A model generated the notes under the pieces. It ran no database searches. It was not told the origin of the DNA and was given only the letters and a program-made list of their open reading frames with translations. This document shows positions 51,070-61,207 of a stretch of 64,000 bases of DNA, piece by piece. Position 1 is the stretch's first letter. Each line of letters begins with the position of its first letter. Made by a program: the position numbers and the translations under genes. Origin of the DNA: Candidatus Gastranaerophilales bacterium. Lineage in GTDB: Bacteria > Cyanobacteriota > Vampirovibrionia > Gastranaerophilales > Gastranaerophilaceae. Where the stretch lies: positions 1 to 64,000 of the forward strand of contig CALVEC010000009.1 in assembly GCA_944326475.1 (NCBI GenBank), given 5' to 3'.

Positions 51070-51863
51070 TTATAGAACATCAACATATTATAGCGTTTTT
51101 GCTCACGCTTATTGCAGGGCTGGCAACAGTTCTTGGCGGTACTGTTTCCTTTTTTGTAAAGAGAAGCAATCTCAGAATGCTTGCGACGGGGCTTGGATTC
51201 TCAGCAGGTGTTATGATTTATATGGCATTGACGGAAATTCTAAAAGATTCCCGTTCTTTTACTGAAATATATTTTGGAAATAAAGCCGCGCTGATTACAT
51301 TCTTAGGGTTTTTCTGCGGTATTATAATTGCAGGTTTGATTGATTACTTTTTACCGGCGCATTTTGGCGACGAGCTTATTGATAAAAACCCGGAAAATAT
51401 CTCCGAGGAAGATGCAAAAATAAAAAAAGCCGGTTTGTTGACAGCAATTGCTATTTCACTGCATCGTTTTCCCGAGGGGCTTACAATGTTTCTTGTTGCA
51501 AGTACAAATGTAAAACTGGGTATTCCGCTTGCTATTGCAATAGCAATTCACAACCTGCCCGAGGGAATAGCCATAGGGCTTCCTATGTACCAGGCGACAG
51601 GTAAAAAGAGAATGGCAATGCTTTTTTCATTGATTGCAGGTATTTCCGGACCAATCGGTGCTATTATCGGGTTTGGATTGATAAAAATATTTATGCCGCA
51701 GATGGCTATAGGCATTCTGTTTTCAATAGTTGCGGGCATTATGGTTTATATCTCGCTTGATACTTTGTTGCCGACGGCTCGGGAATACGGAGAAAATCAC
51801 GATGTTATGGCGGGGATTTTTTCGGGCATGTTCTTTATCGGAGCAGGATTGCTTCTTGTTTAA
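51066..51863 (+). CDS. ZIP-family divalent metal transporter (ZupT-like)
   Basis: The 265-residue membrane protein has eight predicted helices. The metal-binding helices 4 and 5 carry [10 protein letters not shown] and [14 protein letters not shown], the family signature. A short charged cytoplasmic loop ([16 protein letters not shown]) lies between helices 3 and 4. ZIP proteins import zinc, iron or manganese. It is translationally coupled to prfA by an ATGA overlap. The metal specificity cannot be read from the sequence. Confidence 0.93.
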   Translation: MIIEHQHIIAFLLTLIAGLATVLGGTVSFFVKRSNLRMLATGLGFSAGVMIYMALTEILKDSRSFTEIYFGNKAALITFLGFFCGIIIAGLIDYFLPAHFGDELIDKNPENISEEDAKIKKAGLLTAIAISLHRFPEGLTMFLVASTNVKLGIPLAIAIAIHNLPEGIAIGLPMYQATGKKRMAMLFSLIAGISGPIGAIIGFGLIKIFMPQMAIGILFSIVAGIMVYISLDTLLPTAREYGENHDVMAGIFSGMFFIGAGLLLV

Positions 51864-51922
51864 AAAATAGCTTACAATATTACTTTTCATAAATTTTCAC
51901 CCCCAAAATTTAAGGAGCTGAT

Positions 51923-52162
51923 ATGAAAATAACAGGGATAAAAAATTTTTATGAAACGCAAATAAAACCCCCTTACAAACAGATTAAATATACCGGTTAT
52001 GCGGCGCTGGCTGCGACTGCAGGGTGTCTTATAAAAACAAAACAGAGAAGTTTGCACAAAACTTTCGGTGTGCTTAGCGGAGTGTTTGGTTTGGCGCATT
52101 TGGGGCTGATAAAGTATTGCAGGTCGCGGTCGGTGAATGCCGCTCAAAAAAATAAAAAATAG
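51923..52162 (+). CDS. Small membrane-associated protein of unknown function
   Basis: The 79-residue basic protein has two short hydrophobic stretches (~27-42 YTGYAALAATAGCLI, and ~53-66 FGVLSGVFGLAHLGLI). Its start MKITGIKNFYETQIKPPYK resembles that of the protein at 25634-25864 (MTIQGINFFTHGIKPPED). AAGGAG precedes the ATG. No family is recognised. It probably belongs to a group of short lineage-specific proteins. Confidence 0.6.
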   Translation: MKITGIKNFYETQIKPPYKQIKYTGYAALAATAGCLIKTKQRSLHKTFGVLSGVFGLAHLGLIKYCRSRSVNAAQKNKK

Positions 52163-52203
52163 AATAAAAAGACAATTATTTTACCTTCTTTGTTTTTAAT
52201 AAA

Positions 52204-52232
52204 TTGTCAATTATAATAAAGATATATATTAA
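52204..52232 (+). promoter_or_regulatory. Promoter of the GNAT gene
   Basis: The -35 box TTGTCA (52204-52209) is followed, after exactly 17 bp, by the -10 box TATTAA (52227-52232). The start codon is 17 bp after it, so the leader is about 10 nt. Confidence 0.6.
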
Positions 52233-52249
52233 ATTTTGATAGATTTACC

Positions 52250-52702
52250 ATGCAAATAAAAGAAATAACAGACAATAAAAAACAGTATTTGGAGCTTTTG
52301 CTTGTCGGAGATGAGCAGGAGAGCATGATTGATAAATATTTGCAAAATGGTACTATGTTCGTGCTTTTTGACGACAATCCCAGAGCGGTATGTGTAGTTA
52401 TGCAAAAATATCCTACGGTTTTGGAGATTAAAAATCTGGCTGTTGCACCTGCATATCAGAAACGGGGATATGGCAGCTATATGCTTAACCATATTTTTAA
52501 AACTTACAAAAATACTATGAATACAATACTTGTCGGCACCGGGGAGAATGAAAACACTATCTCTTTTTATATAAAAAACGGGTTTGTGTATTCTCACAAA
52601 ATAGAAAACTTTTTTGTTGAAAATTATGATCGTCCGATTTTTGAAAACGGCAGGCAGCTTAAGGATATGATTTATTTTAAATTATCTTTTAAGCAGTTTT
52701 AG
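52250..52702 (+). CDS. GNAT-family N-acetyltransferase
   Basis: The 150-residue GNAT-fold enzyme has motif A VAPAYQKRGYGSYMLNHIF (~63-81; acetyl-CoA pyrophosphate loop QKRGYG), preceded by the beta-4 strand TVLEIKNLAV, and motif B NTISFYIKNGFVY (~103-116). The acceptor is unknown. It has its own promoter. Its last 21 bp overlap the end of the convergent AlkD-like gene. Confidence 0.88.
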   Translation: MQIKEITDNKKQYLELLLVGDEQESMIDKYLQNGTMFVLFDDNPRAVCVVMQKYPTVLEIKNLAVAPAYQKRGYGSYMLNHIFKTYKNTMNTILVGTGENENTISFYIKNGFVYSHKIENFFVENYDRPIFENGRQLKDMIYFKLSFKQF

Positions 52703-53368
52703 CTGTTGTTTTACGGCTTTATCCACCCGATAAGATTCGCAGATTTTCTGAATGGATTTGTTGTATGTAAAGTTGTCGATTTTTGTATTTTTTAGAAATT
52801 TAAGTGTTTCTTCGGGATATTTTATAAAACAAATCGAAAGAAGCCAGGCGGCACCCATTCTTGCATAATACTTATCGCATTTGAAAATCTCAGCCAGCGA
52901 GAATATATCGTTCAAGTATTTTTTTTCTATAAAATAATTCAACATCATAACGTGTGCAAATCGAATCTCATATTCTTTTTCAGAATGAGCATATTTGTTT
53001 ACGATATTCCAGACGGCGTCTTTGTGTGTTTTTGCGTATTTTAAGCTGCAGCAAAAACAGTCACACACAGACCAGTTGTCAATTTTGGGAATAAAATCAG
53101 TTATTTTTTCTAAAATATCTGCGTTATCAGATTCTTTTAAAAGACCGATAACCATTGCTTGAAGCAGTTTTTCCTCAAAATATACGGGACTGCCGGCAAT
53201 AAAACTTTGCCAATCGTCCTTGTATATTTCTTTTGCTATTTTTCTCAAAACAGGCAGCCGTACCCCGAGAATGCCTTTTACTCCCGGAAGCAATGATGAA
53301 GAAAACTTCTGATATTTTTTATCAGCTTCATTTTTTAGCCTTTTTTGTATTTTTGCGGATATATTCAT
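52682..53368 (-). CDS. DNA alkylation repair protein, AlkD-like HEAT family
   Basis: The 228-residue all-helical protein of HEAT-like repeats resembles the AlkC/AlkD glycosylase family. It shows KYQKFSSSLLPGVKGILGVRLPVLRKIAKEI, the IDNWSVCDCFCCSLK segment (family motif NWxxCD), YEIRFAHVMMLNYFI and YARMGAAWLLSICFIKYPEET. AlkD members remove alkylated bases such as 3- and 7-methylpurines. Members without glycosylase activity exist, so activity is inferred. It lies downstream of kdsB on the same strand after a 34-bp gap. Confidence 0.85.
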   Translation of the reverse strand: MNISAKIQKRLKNEADKKYQKFSSSLLPGVKGILGVRLPVLRKIAKEIYKDDWQSFIAGSPVYFEEKLLQAMVIGLLKESDNADILEKITDFIPKIDNWSVCDCFCCSLKYAKTHKDAVWNIVNKYAHSEKEYEIRFAHVMMLNYFIEKKYLNDIFSLAEIFKCDKYYARMGAAWLLSICFIKYPEETLKFLKNTKIDNFTYNKSIQKICESYRVDKAVKQQLKLLKR

Positions 53369-53402
53369 ATACTAATTCTGCATTTTTTGATACTGAATTT
53401 GT

Positions 53403-54131
53403 TTAATAAGAGCTTATCGCTTTTTTGAAGTTTTCTATGTCTTCTGCCGTGTCAATACCTATGGGGGCGCATGTCGCAATTGCCGTTATAATTCTCATTC
53501 CTGATTGAAGCGCTCTTAACTGCTCAAGGCTTTCTGCTTTCTCAAGCATTGTCTGGGCGTGAGATGTCATTTTAAAAAGAGCTTCTCTTTTGTATCCGTA
53601 TAATCCGATATGTCCGTAAAATACCGCTTCATCTTGATTTCTTTCAAACGGAATTTTTGAACGCGAGAAGTATAGAGCAAAACCGTTATCGTCTGTTACG
53701 CATTTTACAAGGTTCGGATTTTCTGCTTCTTGCGGTGTTATTTTCCTGATTAAAGTGGAAATATCAGCTTTTTCGCTGTTTTTGAGTACGGAAATTGCGC
53801 TGTCTATACTTTCTGGAGTAATCATAGGTTCATCACCCTGAAGATTTATTATATATTCAAATTCTGCATATTTTTTTGCAACTTCCGCTATTCTGTCAGA
53901 GCCGCTTTTGTGTTCAACGGAAGTCATTTCAGCTTTTCCGCCGAAAGATTTTGCACAGTTGTAAATTGCTTCATGGTCTGTTGCAATAATAACTTCATCC
54001 GCCAGTTTTGCCGCTGAAGCTTTTTCGTATACCCATTGTATTATCGGTTTTCCGCCGACTTCAATAAGCGGTTTTGCGTGCAATCTTGTTGAAGCATATC
54101 TTGATGGTATTATAATAGCTGTTTTACTCAT
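53403..54131 (-). CDS. kdsB: 3-deoxy-manno-octulosonate cytidylyltransferase (CMP-KDO synthetase)
   Basis: The 242-residue enzyme activates KDO with CTP for lipopolysaccharide core assembly. It has the nucleotide loop IIPSRYASTRLHAKPL (~6-21), the KPIIQWVYEKA helix, the metal-binding INLQGDEPMITPESID (~96-111), the ALYFSRSKIPFER segment and GIDTAEDIENFKKAI at the end. Length and motifs are standard. It is evidence for an outer membrane with KDO-containing lipid. No other LPS gene is nearby. Confidence 0.96.
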   Translation of the reverse strand: MSKTAIIIPSRYASTRLHAKPLIEVGGKPIIQWVYEKASAAKLADEVIIATDHEAIYNCAKSFGGKAEMTSVEHKSGSDRIAEVAKKYAEFEYIINLQGDEPMITPESIDSAISVLKNSEKADISTLIRKITPQEAENPNLVKCVTDDNGFALYFSRSKIPFERNQDEAVFYGHIGLYGYKREALFKMTSHAQTMLEKAESLEQLRALQSGMRIITAIATCAPIGIDTAEDIENFKKAISSY

Positions 54132-54201
54132 AATTTTTTACTCCGTGTTTTTTTACCCATTATCTCAAAAAAAGACAGTATTATCTACTAATTTTTTAAC
54201 A

Positions 54202-54210
54202 TGTTATAAT
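54202..54210 (+). promoter_or_regulatory. Extended -10 promoter element before ruvB
   Basis: TGTTATAAT lies 20 bp before the ruvB ATG at 54231. It is identical to the box before the gene at 20451. Confidence 0.6.
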
Positions 54211-54230
54211 TTTGTCAGGCGGGAAAAATA

Positions 54231-55316
54231 ATGACAATAATTTCAGACGACAATAATTTTTTTCAGGAAAAAGACACCCTAAAAACTCAGGAAAAAACCA
54301 GAGCAACTGAGGTAGTCGAGCCTGCTGTGTGTGACTTTGACAAGTCTTTTGAGTCTAATATCAGACCTAAAAAATTTGATGAGTATATCGGGCAAAGTGC
54401 TCTTAAAAATACGCTAAAAATTACGATAGAGGCAGCTAAAAAACGTAACCAGCCATTGGACCATCTGCTTTTTTACGGTCCGCCGGGGCTTGGGAAAACT
54501 ACTCTTGCCAGTGTTATAGCTAATGAACTCGGGACGAAAATAAAAATCACCTCCGCTCCAGCACTCGAGAGACCGCGAGATATAATAGGAATTTTGATGT
54601 CTTTAAAGGATGGTGAAATTCTTTTTATTGATGAAATTCACAGATTAAATAAAGTTGCGGAAGAAATACTTTATCCTGCGATGGAGGACTTTTTTCTCGA
54701 TATGACGACCGGAAAGGCTCAGACTGTAAAAACATTAAGGGTGCCTTTGCCTAAGTTTACACTAATCGGAGCCACGACGAAAGCCGGAGCGCTTTCGGGT
54801 CCTTTGCGTGACAGATTCGGTATAATTCACAGGCTCCAGTTTTATACAAAAGATGAGCTTGCCCGGGTTATTGTCAGAACCGCAAAACTTTTAAATATCG
54901 ATATAAAACCGGACGGTGCTCTGGCAATAGCGTCGCGTTCGAGAGGAACTCCGAGGATTGCGAACAGGCTGATTAAGAGAGTTTGCGATTATGCAATCGT
55001 TAAAAGCGATGGTGTTGTGGATGAAAAAACGGCGAATATTGCTCTCGATACGCTTCATATAGATAAATGCGGGCTTGATACAACAGACAGGGCTTTAATG
55101 AGTCTTATTATAGAAAAATATGACGGCGGTCCGGTCGGAATAGAAACGCTTGCTGCAGCGCTCGGAGAAGATGTTAAAACAATAGAAGATGTTTATGAAC
55201 CGTATTTGCTGCAGGAGGGCTTTTTGCAAAGAACTCCGCGTGGCAGAAAGGTCTCTCCGGAAGGCTACAGACATCTCGGATACAAAATGAATGTTGAACA
55301 AAAAAGTCTTTTTTAA
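54231..55316 (+). CDS. ruvB: Holliday junction branch migration ATPase RuvB
   Basis: The 361-residue hexameric AAA+ motor drives branch migration with RuvA. It shows [11 protein letters not shown], Walker [17 protein letters not shown] (~80-95), Walker [13 protein letters not shown], sensor [21 protein letters not shown] with the arginine finger, and the C-terminal winged helix ([40 protein letters not shown]). About 35 extra polar residues precede the core. ruvA and ruvC are not adjacent. Its stop shares TTAA with the convergent CheW gene. Confidence 0.97.
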   Translation: MTIISDDNNFFQEKDTLKTQEKTRATEVVEPAVCDFDKSFESNIRPKKFDEYIGQSALKNTLKITIEAAKKRNQPLDHLLFYGPPGLGKTTLASVIANELGTKIKITSAPALERPRDIIGILMSLKDGEILFIDEIHRLNKVAEEILYPAMEDFFLDMTTGKAQTVKTLRVPLPKFTLIGATTKAGALSGPLRDRFGIIHRLQFYTKDELARVIVRTAKLLNIDIKPDGALAIASRSRGTPRIANRLIKRVCDYAIVKSDGVVDEKTANIALDTLHIDKCGLDTTDRALMSLIIEKYDGGPVGIETLAAALGEDVKTIEDVYEPYLLQEGFLQRTPRGRKVSPEGYRHLGYKMNVEQKSLF

Positions 55317-56344
55317 TTGCTGTCTTTACCTATAAATATTCTTTCATCGTTTAATAAACGCTGCATATCAAGAATATTGTAGACTTTATTATCAATGTAT
55401 ATTTCTGATTTTATGAACATTTTGTTCAAATTCAGGTCATTTTGTGAATGGAATTTTTCAGGTGCAATATTGAGCAAATTGCCTATCTCATCCACAAGAA
55501 GTATGATTTTCATGTCGTTTGACGCTATAACAATCATTTTTTCTTCAACCGGTGTTTCTTTTGCTTCAATGCCTACAAAGTCTTTCAGGCTCAATACCGT
55601 ATAAAAATCACCTTTTAAGTTTATTACTCCTTTTATATAAGACGGTACATACGGGATTTTTGTTATGGCAAAATTCTTGGTGCTTATTACTTCTTTTACC
55701 ATTTCTGCATTCATGCAGTAAATATGTTTGTCCAGATTGAAGGTCAGGTATTTGTCTTTTGCAAGAAAAGTTTCCGATACATTCATAGCGGATTTTAGTG
55801 CGATATCGTTACTCCTTTTTTCAAGCACATGTTTTGCTTTTTCGTCATCCGGAAAAAGCTCTCTGTAGTTTATGTCATTTTCTTCTTCGTGAATATTTTT
55901 TACAAATTTTTCAAGCGTTATAATGTCTAAAATATTTATTATTGTGTCGCCTTCACGGCAGAAAGAATTAACCAGACTGTTAAAAGAGGTGTTTGCTATA
56001 GTCTGGATATTTTCAGGCAGTGCTGTATAAAAATCCGTGACTTTGTCCACTATTATTGCAATGAGAGATTCTTCCCCTTTTATTATAATGATTTGATTAT
56101 TCAGTTCAAATTTTTTTGTAGGGAAATTAAGAATTTTTCTGAGGTCGCAAACATTTATAATTATGTTGTTGTAATTCAATATCCCGGCAACAAATTTTGG
56201 AAGTTTTTGCGGGTAATTCAGTTGAGGAAGCATCAAAATTTCCATTACATTATCTGTTTTCAATGCATAAACTTTTTCGTCTATACAAAAGCACAGGTAC
56301 AAATTATTTTCTGTTTTTTGATTTAATAAGAGCTGTTCTGGCAT
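55313..56344 (-). CDS. Tandem CheW-domain coupling protein
   Basis: The 343-residue protein has two CheW-like domains (~10-150 and ~200-335): [43 protein letters not shown], and [46 protein letters not shown] ~45-residue linker joins them. CheW domains link receptors to CheA in chemosensory arrays. Double-CheW proteins are uncommon. It is divergent from the MCP-cheA-HD operon by 131 bp, so it almost certainly works in that system. GGAG precedes the start. Confidence 0.9.
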   Translation of the reverse strand: MPEQLLLNQKTENNLYLCFCIDEKVYALKTDNVMEILMLPQLNYPQKLPKFVAGILNYNNIIINVCDLRKILNFPTKKFELNNQIIIIKGEESLIAIIVDKVTDFYTALPENIQTIANTSFNSLVNSFCREGDTIINILDIITLEKFVKNIHEEENDINYRELFPDDEKAKHVLEKRSNDIALKSAMNVSETFLAKDKYLTFNLDKHIYCMNAEMVKEVISTKNFAITKIPYVPSYIKGVINLKGDFYTVLSLKDFVGIEAKETPVEEKMIVIASNDMKIILLVDEIGNLLNIAPEKFHSQNDLNLNKMFIKSEIYIDNKVYNILDMQRLLNDERIFIGKDSN

Positions 56345-56475
56345 TTTTTCTCCGCATGGTTTTTCATTTTTTATACATATTATAGCGTATTTTTCATAAA
56401 ATTCGATTGGCTAAAAGCTTGAATTGTAATAAAATGATTATATTCATACGGATGGAAAATAACAAGGAGATTTTG

Positions 56476-57504
56476 ATGAATAACGATTTTAGCTTTAAAA
56501 GAAAATCTGATTTGAAGTTTATTTTGGATATATTTTTACTTCTTGTATTTTTGTTGTACGTGATTATTGTTATTTCAAAAGATGCAGTTAATACACGCAA
56601 TATAATAAGCATTTGTCTGTTTTTCTTTGTATATCTTGCGCAGTATATAGTTACACGCCAGCTTTTAATGAAAGAACTTAAAAAAGTTGTGAAACAGAAA
56701 ATAGGCGTGGCTCGTGAATCTGCTGACAAAATTTTTGGTCTTTCCGTTGAACAAAAAAATATTGCGGAAAACTATAAATATATGGCAGAAAATACAAATG
56801 AGCTTATAAGCAAAATAAAAACTTTGAGCGATTCATTGAATAAAGCGGCACAGATGACTGCCGCAGAGTCGAAAAAAACTTTTTCAAGCGGTGAAAAATC
56901 AGGCACGGTAAAAGCTAATATTGAAAAAATGATAGTTTTAAAACAAAGAATCCAAATTATTGCAGAGCTTATTCTTGAGCTTAGTGAATATATTCAGCAG
57001 ATAGGCTCTATTATCGGACTGGTGGAAGATATTGCAGAACAGACAAATATGCTTGCATTGAACGCGGCAGTTGAAGCAGCAAGAGCCGGTGAACACGGAA
57101 AAGGTTTTGCTGTTGTTGCCGGAGAAATCAGAAAGCTCGCTGATGAATCAAAACAGGCAACAACAAAAATTGCGTCCTTGATTAATGATATCCAGCACAC
57201 CACAAACTCTACCGTTATGGCAACGGAAGAAGGCACCAAAGAAATTGAATCAGGTGTTAAGTTGGCGGGTACTATTGAAGAAACGTATGTTGAACTTGGC
57301 AGTGCAATAAGAAAAATAGAAAGCTTCATTAATGAAACCATTCTCGAAACCTCAGAACAGTCAAAGCTTTCCTCGGAAGCGCTTGCTGAAATGCAAAAAT
57401 TGACAACAAATCTTCATCGTTCCATTACTTCTATCGATGCAAGTATTGAAAATATAAAAAGTTTAAAAGATTTTTCAGAACAGGCTGCAAATCCTGAAGA
57501 ATAA
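56476..57504 (+). CDS. Methyl-accepting chemotaxis-like protein without sensor domain
   Basis: About 342 residues. Two close membrane helices (~15-36 and ~42-60) with only a few residues between them leave no periplasmic sensor domain. The cytoplasmic signalling domain follows, with the hairpin tip [42 protein letters not shown] (~194-236). Adaptation helices lie on both sides. The start at 56476 is set by AAGGAG six bases upstream. No CheR or CheB is in the window, so methylation may be absent or encoded elsewhere. It is 8 bp upstream of cheA. Confidence 0.9.
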   Translation: MNNDFSFKRKSDLKFILDIFLLLVFLLYVIIVISKDAVNTRNIISICLFFFVYLAQYIVTRQLLMKELKKVVKQKIGVARESADKIFGLSVEQKNIAENYKYMAENTNELISKIKTLSDSLNKAAQMTAAESKKTFSSGEKSGTVKANIEKMIVLKQRIQIIAELILELSEYIQQIGSIIGLVEDIAEQTNMLALNAAVEAARAGEHGKGFAVVAGEIRKLADESKQATTKIASLINDIQHTTNSTVMATEEGTKEIESGVKLAGTIEETYVELGSAIRKIESFINETILETSEQSKLSSEALAEMQKLTTNLHRSITSIDASIENIKSLKDFSEQAANPEE

Positions 57505-57512
57505 GGTGAAAT

Positions 57513-60500
57513 ATGGATTTTTCTCCGGAAGAATTTGATGAAATACTGAATATATTTAGAGAAGAAACTGATGAGATAATTGATAAACTCAATAATAATC
57601 TGCTCAGACTTGAAAATACGCCTAAAGACAAAGAAATTCTTGTTTATATGTTTCGCGACGCCCATTCTCTAAAAGGTGCCGCCAGAATGATAGGTTTTAA
57701 TAATATTCAGCGTCTTGCACATAAAATAGAAGATGTCCTGGGGCTTGCCAAAGAAAATAAGATTAGTATAAACCATACTATTTCTGATATTTTATATAAA
57801 TCGTTGGATTTTTTGTCTGATATTATACAAAAGTCCATAAGCATAAAAAAAGAGTACTATACGGACGATATTCAAAAATATATTGACGATATAGACGAGA
57901 CTATTAATTCAAATGAGGCAGAGGATGACCTTAAACAAAACAGCGGAATAAAAGAGCAGGATGAGAATTTTAATGCAGACCTGTTTAAGAAAGAAACCGC
58001 AAATATTGATGCATTGATTATTGAATCACTTTTGATTATGTCAAAAATGGAGATGGATGATGATATAAAGTATCTTGATACATTTTTGGACACAATACAA
58101 AAGCTCATTGATATATTCAAAGACCTGCCGTTTTATGAAATAAAAAGTCTGCTTGACGATATAAAAACAAAACTTGAATTTGTTTCCCGTAGTTCAAATA
58201 TTATTACCGGAGAGGAACAAATTGAATTGCACAAAAAGCTTGATGACATAGCAAACTTTTTGTCTGAAATTTATAAACAATATGAAATACCGTTAGTTGA
58301 TTATAAAACCCTTGTAAAAAACAAATTGACGACTCCTGTTTCGGATTATAAACACACGGAAGAAAATAAAGAGAGTGACAGGGTTGTTGTTTCAAAACTT
58401 GAAACAATAAAGTCGGAATTAAACAAAATGGAACATGACCTGTCCCAGATTCCTGTTATAAATGAAATGCTGGAGTATCTGATTTCTTTGAATATAAATC
58501 AGGAATCAAACCAGATTTTTGAAAAGATTATTGAAGTTTTGGGGCTTATCAAAAAGAGTAATACCCTTCCTGAGAAAGAAGTTATAACTATTTTGAAGCA
58601 GAGTGTTTACTCATCTGAAAAGATGCTTGTAAATCACAATAAAGAAGAAAAAGAAGATGTTACGCTTATTATCCAGCGTCTTGATATAATCCGTCAGATG
58701 CTTGATTTGACGGCTTCTGTTAATCCGCTTGCAAATTTAACCGAGAATATAAAAGAATCCGGCATTGCTCTGCAAAAACCCACTGACTTTTTTAACTCTT
58801 TTGAAGCTACTTCAATTAAAACTCTCAGGGTTGATTCAAAAAAGCTGGATAAACTGGTAAATCAGACCGGTGAACTTATTATCAGCCGCATTAAACACAA
58901 AAAACATCTTTCCGAGCTTGACAGTATTCTTGAAGAAATAAGCGAGTGGAAAAATTTTAATCACAAATCCCAGAGTTTTATCAAATATTATGACAAAAAA
59001 CTCCTGAATGCTATTAATATCGGTGATTTAAACAGCCTTTCCGTTTTTAGCAAACAGATTTATTCGTTATTTCAAGAAAATTCGGCACGTATTGTTAAGC
59101 TGAATAATCATATACTTAATTTGCAAAAATCTATTGATGAAGACGATACAAAACTGAATCTGATAGTCAATCAACTGGAAGGTATGGTTAAAAATATACG
59201 CGTATTGCCGCTTGCCACGATATTTCACATGTTTCCGCGTATGATTCGCGATATTTCAAACGACACAGGGAAACAGATAGAACTTCTTGTATCCGGCAGT
59301 GAAACCAGTGCTGACAAAAAGATAATCGAAGAAATAAAATCTCCGCTTATACACATAATAAGAAATTCTATTGACCATGGAATAGAATCTCCGGATGAGC
59401 GTGTTGCACAGGGAAAATCGCCTGTAGGAAAAATTCACCTGCATGCAAAAAATCTCGAAAACAAAATAGTTATAGAGATTACAGATGATGGCAGAGGTAT
59501 TGATCTTGAAAAAATTAAACAAAGAGCAATAGACAAAAAACTCATCACGCCTAAAGAATGCGCTTATCTGACAGACGAGCAGGTAATGAATATGATATTC
59601 TGGTCAGGATTTTCTACCGGAGATACGGTTACGGAAATTTCAGGACGCGGTGTCGGGCTTGATATTGTACAAACGAAGATTGCCCAGCTAAACGGAAAAG
59701 TCAAAGTTTTTTCGCTTGTCGGGCGCGGTACAAAAATCAGCATAGAGCTTCCGGTTTCAATGTCGACTTTAAAGGCATTTATTGTTGAATCCTCCAATCA
59801 ACTTTTTGCGTTGCCTATGACTGCAATAAAGACTGTTATGTGGGTAAATAATGAGGACATATATTCAAGAAATGATATAAAATCCATACTTATTGAAGGA
59901 AATTCGACTCCTGTTTATTATTTGTCGGAGCTTCTGGAACTTCCGCTGCCTGAAAAAATATCCAGCGCAAAACTTACTCTTGTTGTTATAGAGATAGAAA
60001 ACAGTTATATGGGATTGATTGTTGATTCAATACTCGGAGACCAGGAGATTTTGCACAAAAAACTTTCCGCACCTATTATTAAATTGAAAAATATTTCAGG
60101 TATAACAACACTTGTCACGGGAAAGGTCTGTCTTATTCTTAACCTTCCGGAATTGTACAAAAATACTTATATCGGAAAAGATAAAGCACTTGAAAACATC
60201 AAAAACAGACTTATCAGAAAAGATAACAAAGACTATCGCATACTGATAGTTGATGATTCAATAACAACAAGAGCGTTAATGAAAAGTATTTTTAACTCAC
60301 GCGGTTACAGCTACGAGATGGTAAAAAATCCCAAAGAAGCCTTTGATTTGTTAAGCGAGATGAAATTTGATATTATAATTTCAGACCTTGAAATGCCTGA
60401 AATGAACGGTATAGAATTTGTAAATCTTTTGAAAAGTAATGAAAAATTCTCTAAAATACCGGTTATCATACTTTCGTCTTACGAATCAGAAAAACTTGAT

Positions 60501-60590
60501 GCAATCGGTGCCCGTGCCGATGCATTTATTACAAAATCCGAGTTTAATCAGGACTACTTATTGCAAATTATTAGAAACTTCCTTGAATGA
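57513..60590 (+). CDS. Hybrid chemotaxis kinase CheA with C-terminal receiver
   Basis: The 1025-residue kinase has an N-terminal Hpt domain (phospho-acceptor H51 in FRDAHSLKGAARMIG). About 290 helical residues of no known domain follow. Then come the dimerisation domain (TLRVDSKKLDKLVNQTGELII, ~435) and the ATPase with the N-box HIIRNSIDHGIESPDERV, G1 DDGRGID, and G2 SGRGVGLDIVQ. A CheW-like domain precedes a receiver at ~905-1025, with phospho-acceptor D958 in ISDLEMPEMNG. CheA-REC hybrids occur in pilus-based (PilL/PixL) and Frz-like systems. A separate CheY is not seen in the window. The HD gene overlaps its end by 4 bp. Confidence 0.93.
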   Translation: MDFSPEEFDEILNIFREETDEIIDKLNNNLLRLENTPKDKEILVYMFRDAHSLKGAARMIGFNNIQRLAHKIEDVLGLAKENKISINHTISDILYKSLDFLSDIIQKSISIKKEYYTDDIQKYIDDIDETINSNEAEDDLKQNSGIKEQDENFNADLFKKETANIDALIIESLLIMSKMEMDDDIKYLDTFLDTIQKLIDIFKDLPFYEIKSLLDDIKTKLEFVSRSSNIITGEEQIELHKKLDDIANFLSEIYKQYEIPLVDYKTLVKNKLTTPVSDYKHTEENKESDRVVVSKLETIKSELNKMEHDLSQIPVINEMLEYLISLNINQESNQIFEKIIEVLGLIKKSNTLPEKEVITILKQSVYSSEKMLVNHNKEEKEDVTLIIQRLDIIRQMLDLTASVNPLANLTENIKESGIALQKPTDFFNSFEATSIKTLRVDSKKLDKLVNQTGELIISRIKHKKHLSELDSILEEISEWKNFNHKSQSFIKYYDKKLLNAINIGDLNSLSVFSKQIYSLFQENSARIVKLNNHILNLQKSIDEDDTKLNLIVNQLEGMVKNIRVLPLATIFHMFPRMIRDISNDTGKQIELLVSGSETSADKKIIEEIKSPLIHIIRNSIDHGIESPDERVAQGKSPVGKIHLHAKNLENKIVIEITDDGRGIDLEKIKQRAIDKKLITPKECAYLTDEQVMNMIFWSGFSTGDTVTEISGRGVGLDIVQTKIAQLNGKVKVFSLVGRGTKISIELPVSMSTLKAFIVESSNQLFALPMTAIKTVMWVNNEDIYSRNDIKSILIEGNSTPVYYLSELLELPLPEKISSAKLTLVVIEIENSYMGLIVDSILGDQEILHKKLSAPIIKLKNISGITTLVTGKVCLILNLPELYKNTYIGKDKALENIKNRLIRKDNKDYRILIVDDSITTRALMKSIFNSRGYSYEMVKNPKEAFDLLSEMKFDIIISDLEMPEMNGIEFVNLLKSNEKFSKIPVIILSSYESEKLDAIGARADAFITKSEFNQDYLLQIIRNFLE

Positions 60591-61150
60591 TAGAAAATAT
60601 TCTTGAAAAATATGATATAAATATCGATCATGCATTGCAGGTGAAAAGTTATGCAATGATGATTTTCGACGCAATTAACACAATTACAAATGAATTTTCA
60701 GAATCAGACAGAAATTATCTGAAGTCTGCCGCATTGCTTCATGATATCGGTTACAGTATAGACAAAAAGTCTCACCACAAGCATTCTCTTTCCGTTATAA
60801 AAAATCTTGATACGGAGGAATACAGCACTTACGAAAAACTGATTATCGGAAATATTGCGAGATACCATCGCTGTGCACTGCCAAATCCCGAAAAGCATGA
60901 AGATTTTGCGGCACTTAATGAATCGGACAGAATAAAAGTATCGAAACTTGCAGCAATGTTAAAAATTGCAGACGGGCTTGATAAACCGCATAAAAACCTT
61001 ATAACGGGCATATCTGCGGAATTAGATGATTTGAGTATTGTGTTTCATTTAAAGACTATGGGATTTGTGCCAAAAGTCGAGATGGCTGTTGAAAAATCAG
61101 ATTTAATGCAACAAATTTATAACAGAGATGTAAAATTTAGTTGTGAATAA
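60587..61150 (+). CDS. Ppx/GppA-type HD-domain protein
   Basis: The 187-residue protein matches the C-terminal HD domain of exopolyphosphatase/pppGpp phosphatase proteins, without their N-terminal ASKHA kinase-like domains. It shows LLHDIGYSIDKKSHHKHSL, IARYHRCALPNPEKHEDFAAL and DRIKVSKLAAMLKIADGLDKPH. The HD metal pair is present. It may hydrolyse a phosphorylated signal such as a nucleotide. It overlaps cheA by 4 bp (ATGA) and closes the chemosensory operon, so a link between chemosensing and stress-nucleotide signalling is plausible but unproven. Confidence 0.8.
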   Translation: MIENILEKYDINIDHALQVKSYAMMIFDAINTITNEFSESDRNYLKSAALLHDIGYSIDKKSHHKHSLSVIKNLDTEEYSTYEKLIIGNIARYHRCALPNPEKHEDFAALNESDRIKVSKLAAMLKIADGLDKPHKNLITGISAELDDLSIVFHLKTMGFVPKVEMAVEKSDLMQQIYNRDVKFSCE

Positions 61151-61158
61151 AATTTACG

Positions 61159-61167
61159 TGTTAAAAT
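61159..61167 (+). promoter_or_regulatory. Extended -10 promoter element before the PC4-like gene
   Basis: TGTTAAAAT lies 40 bp before the ATG at 61208. The same form occurs before the GH13-like gene. Confidence 0.5.
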
Positions 61168-61207
61168 ATTGCTTGAACAAATAAATTAGTATGGAAAGAG
61201 GAAAAAC

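Noticed and set aside
52171-52209. GACAATT...AATTGTC stem as a terminator after the 79-residue gene
   Set aside because: There is no T-tract after the stem, and its right arm coincides with the -35 box of the GNAT promoter.
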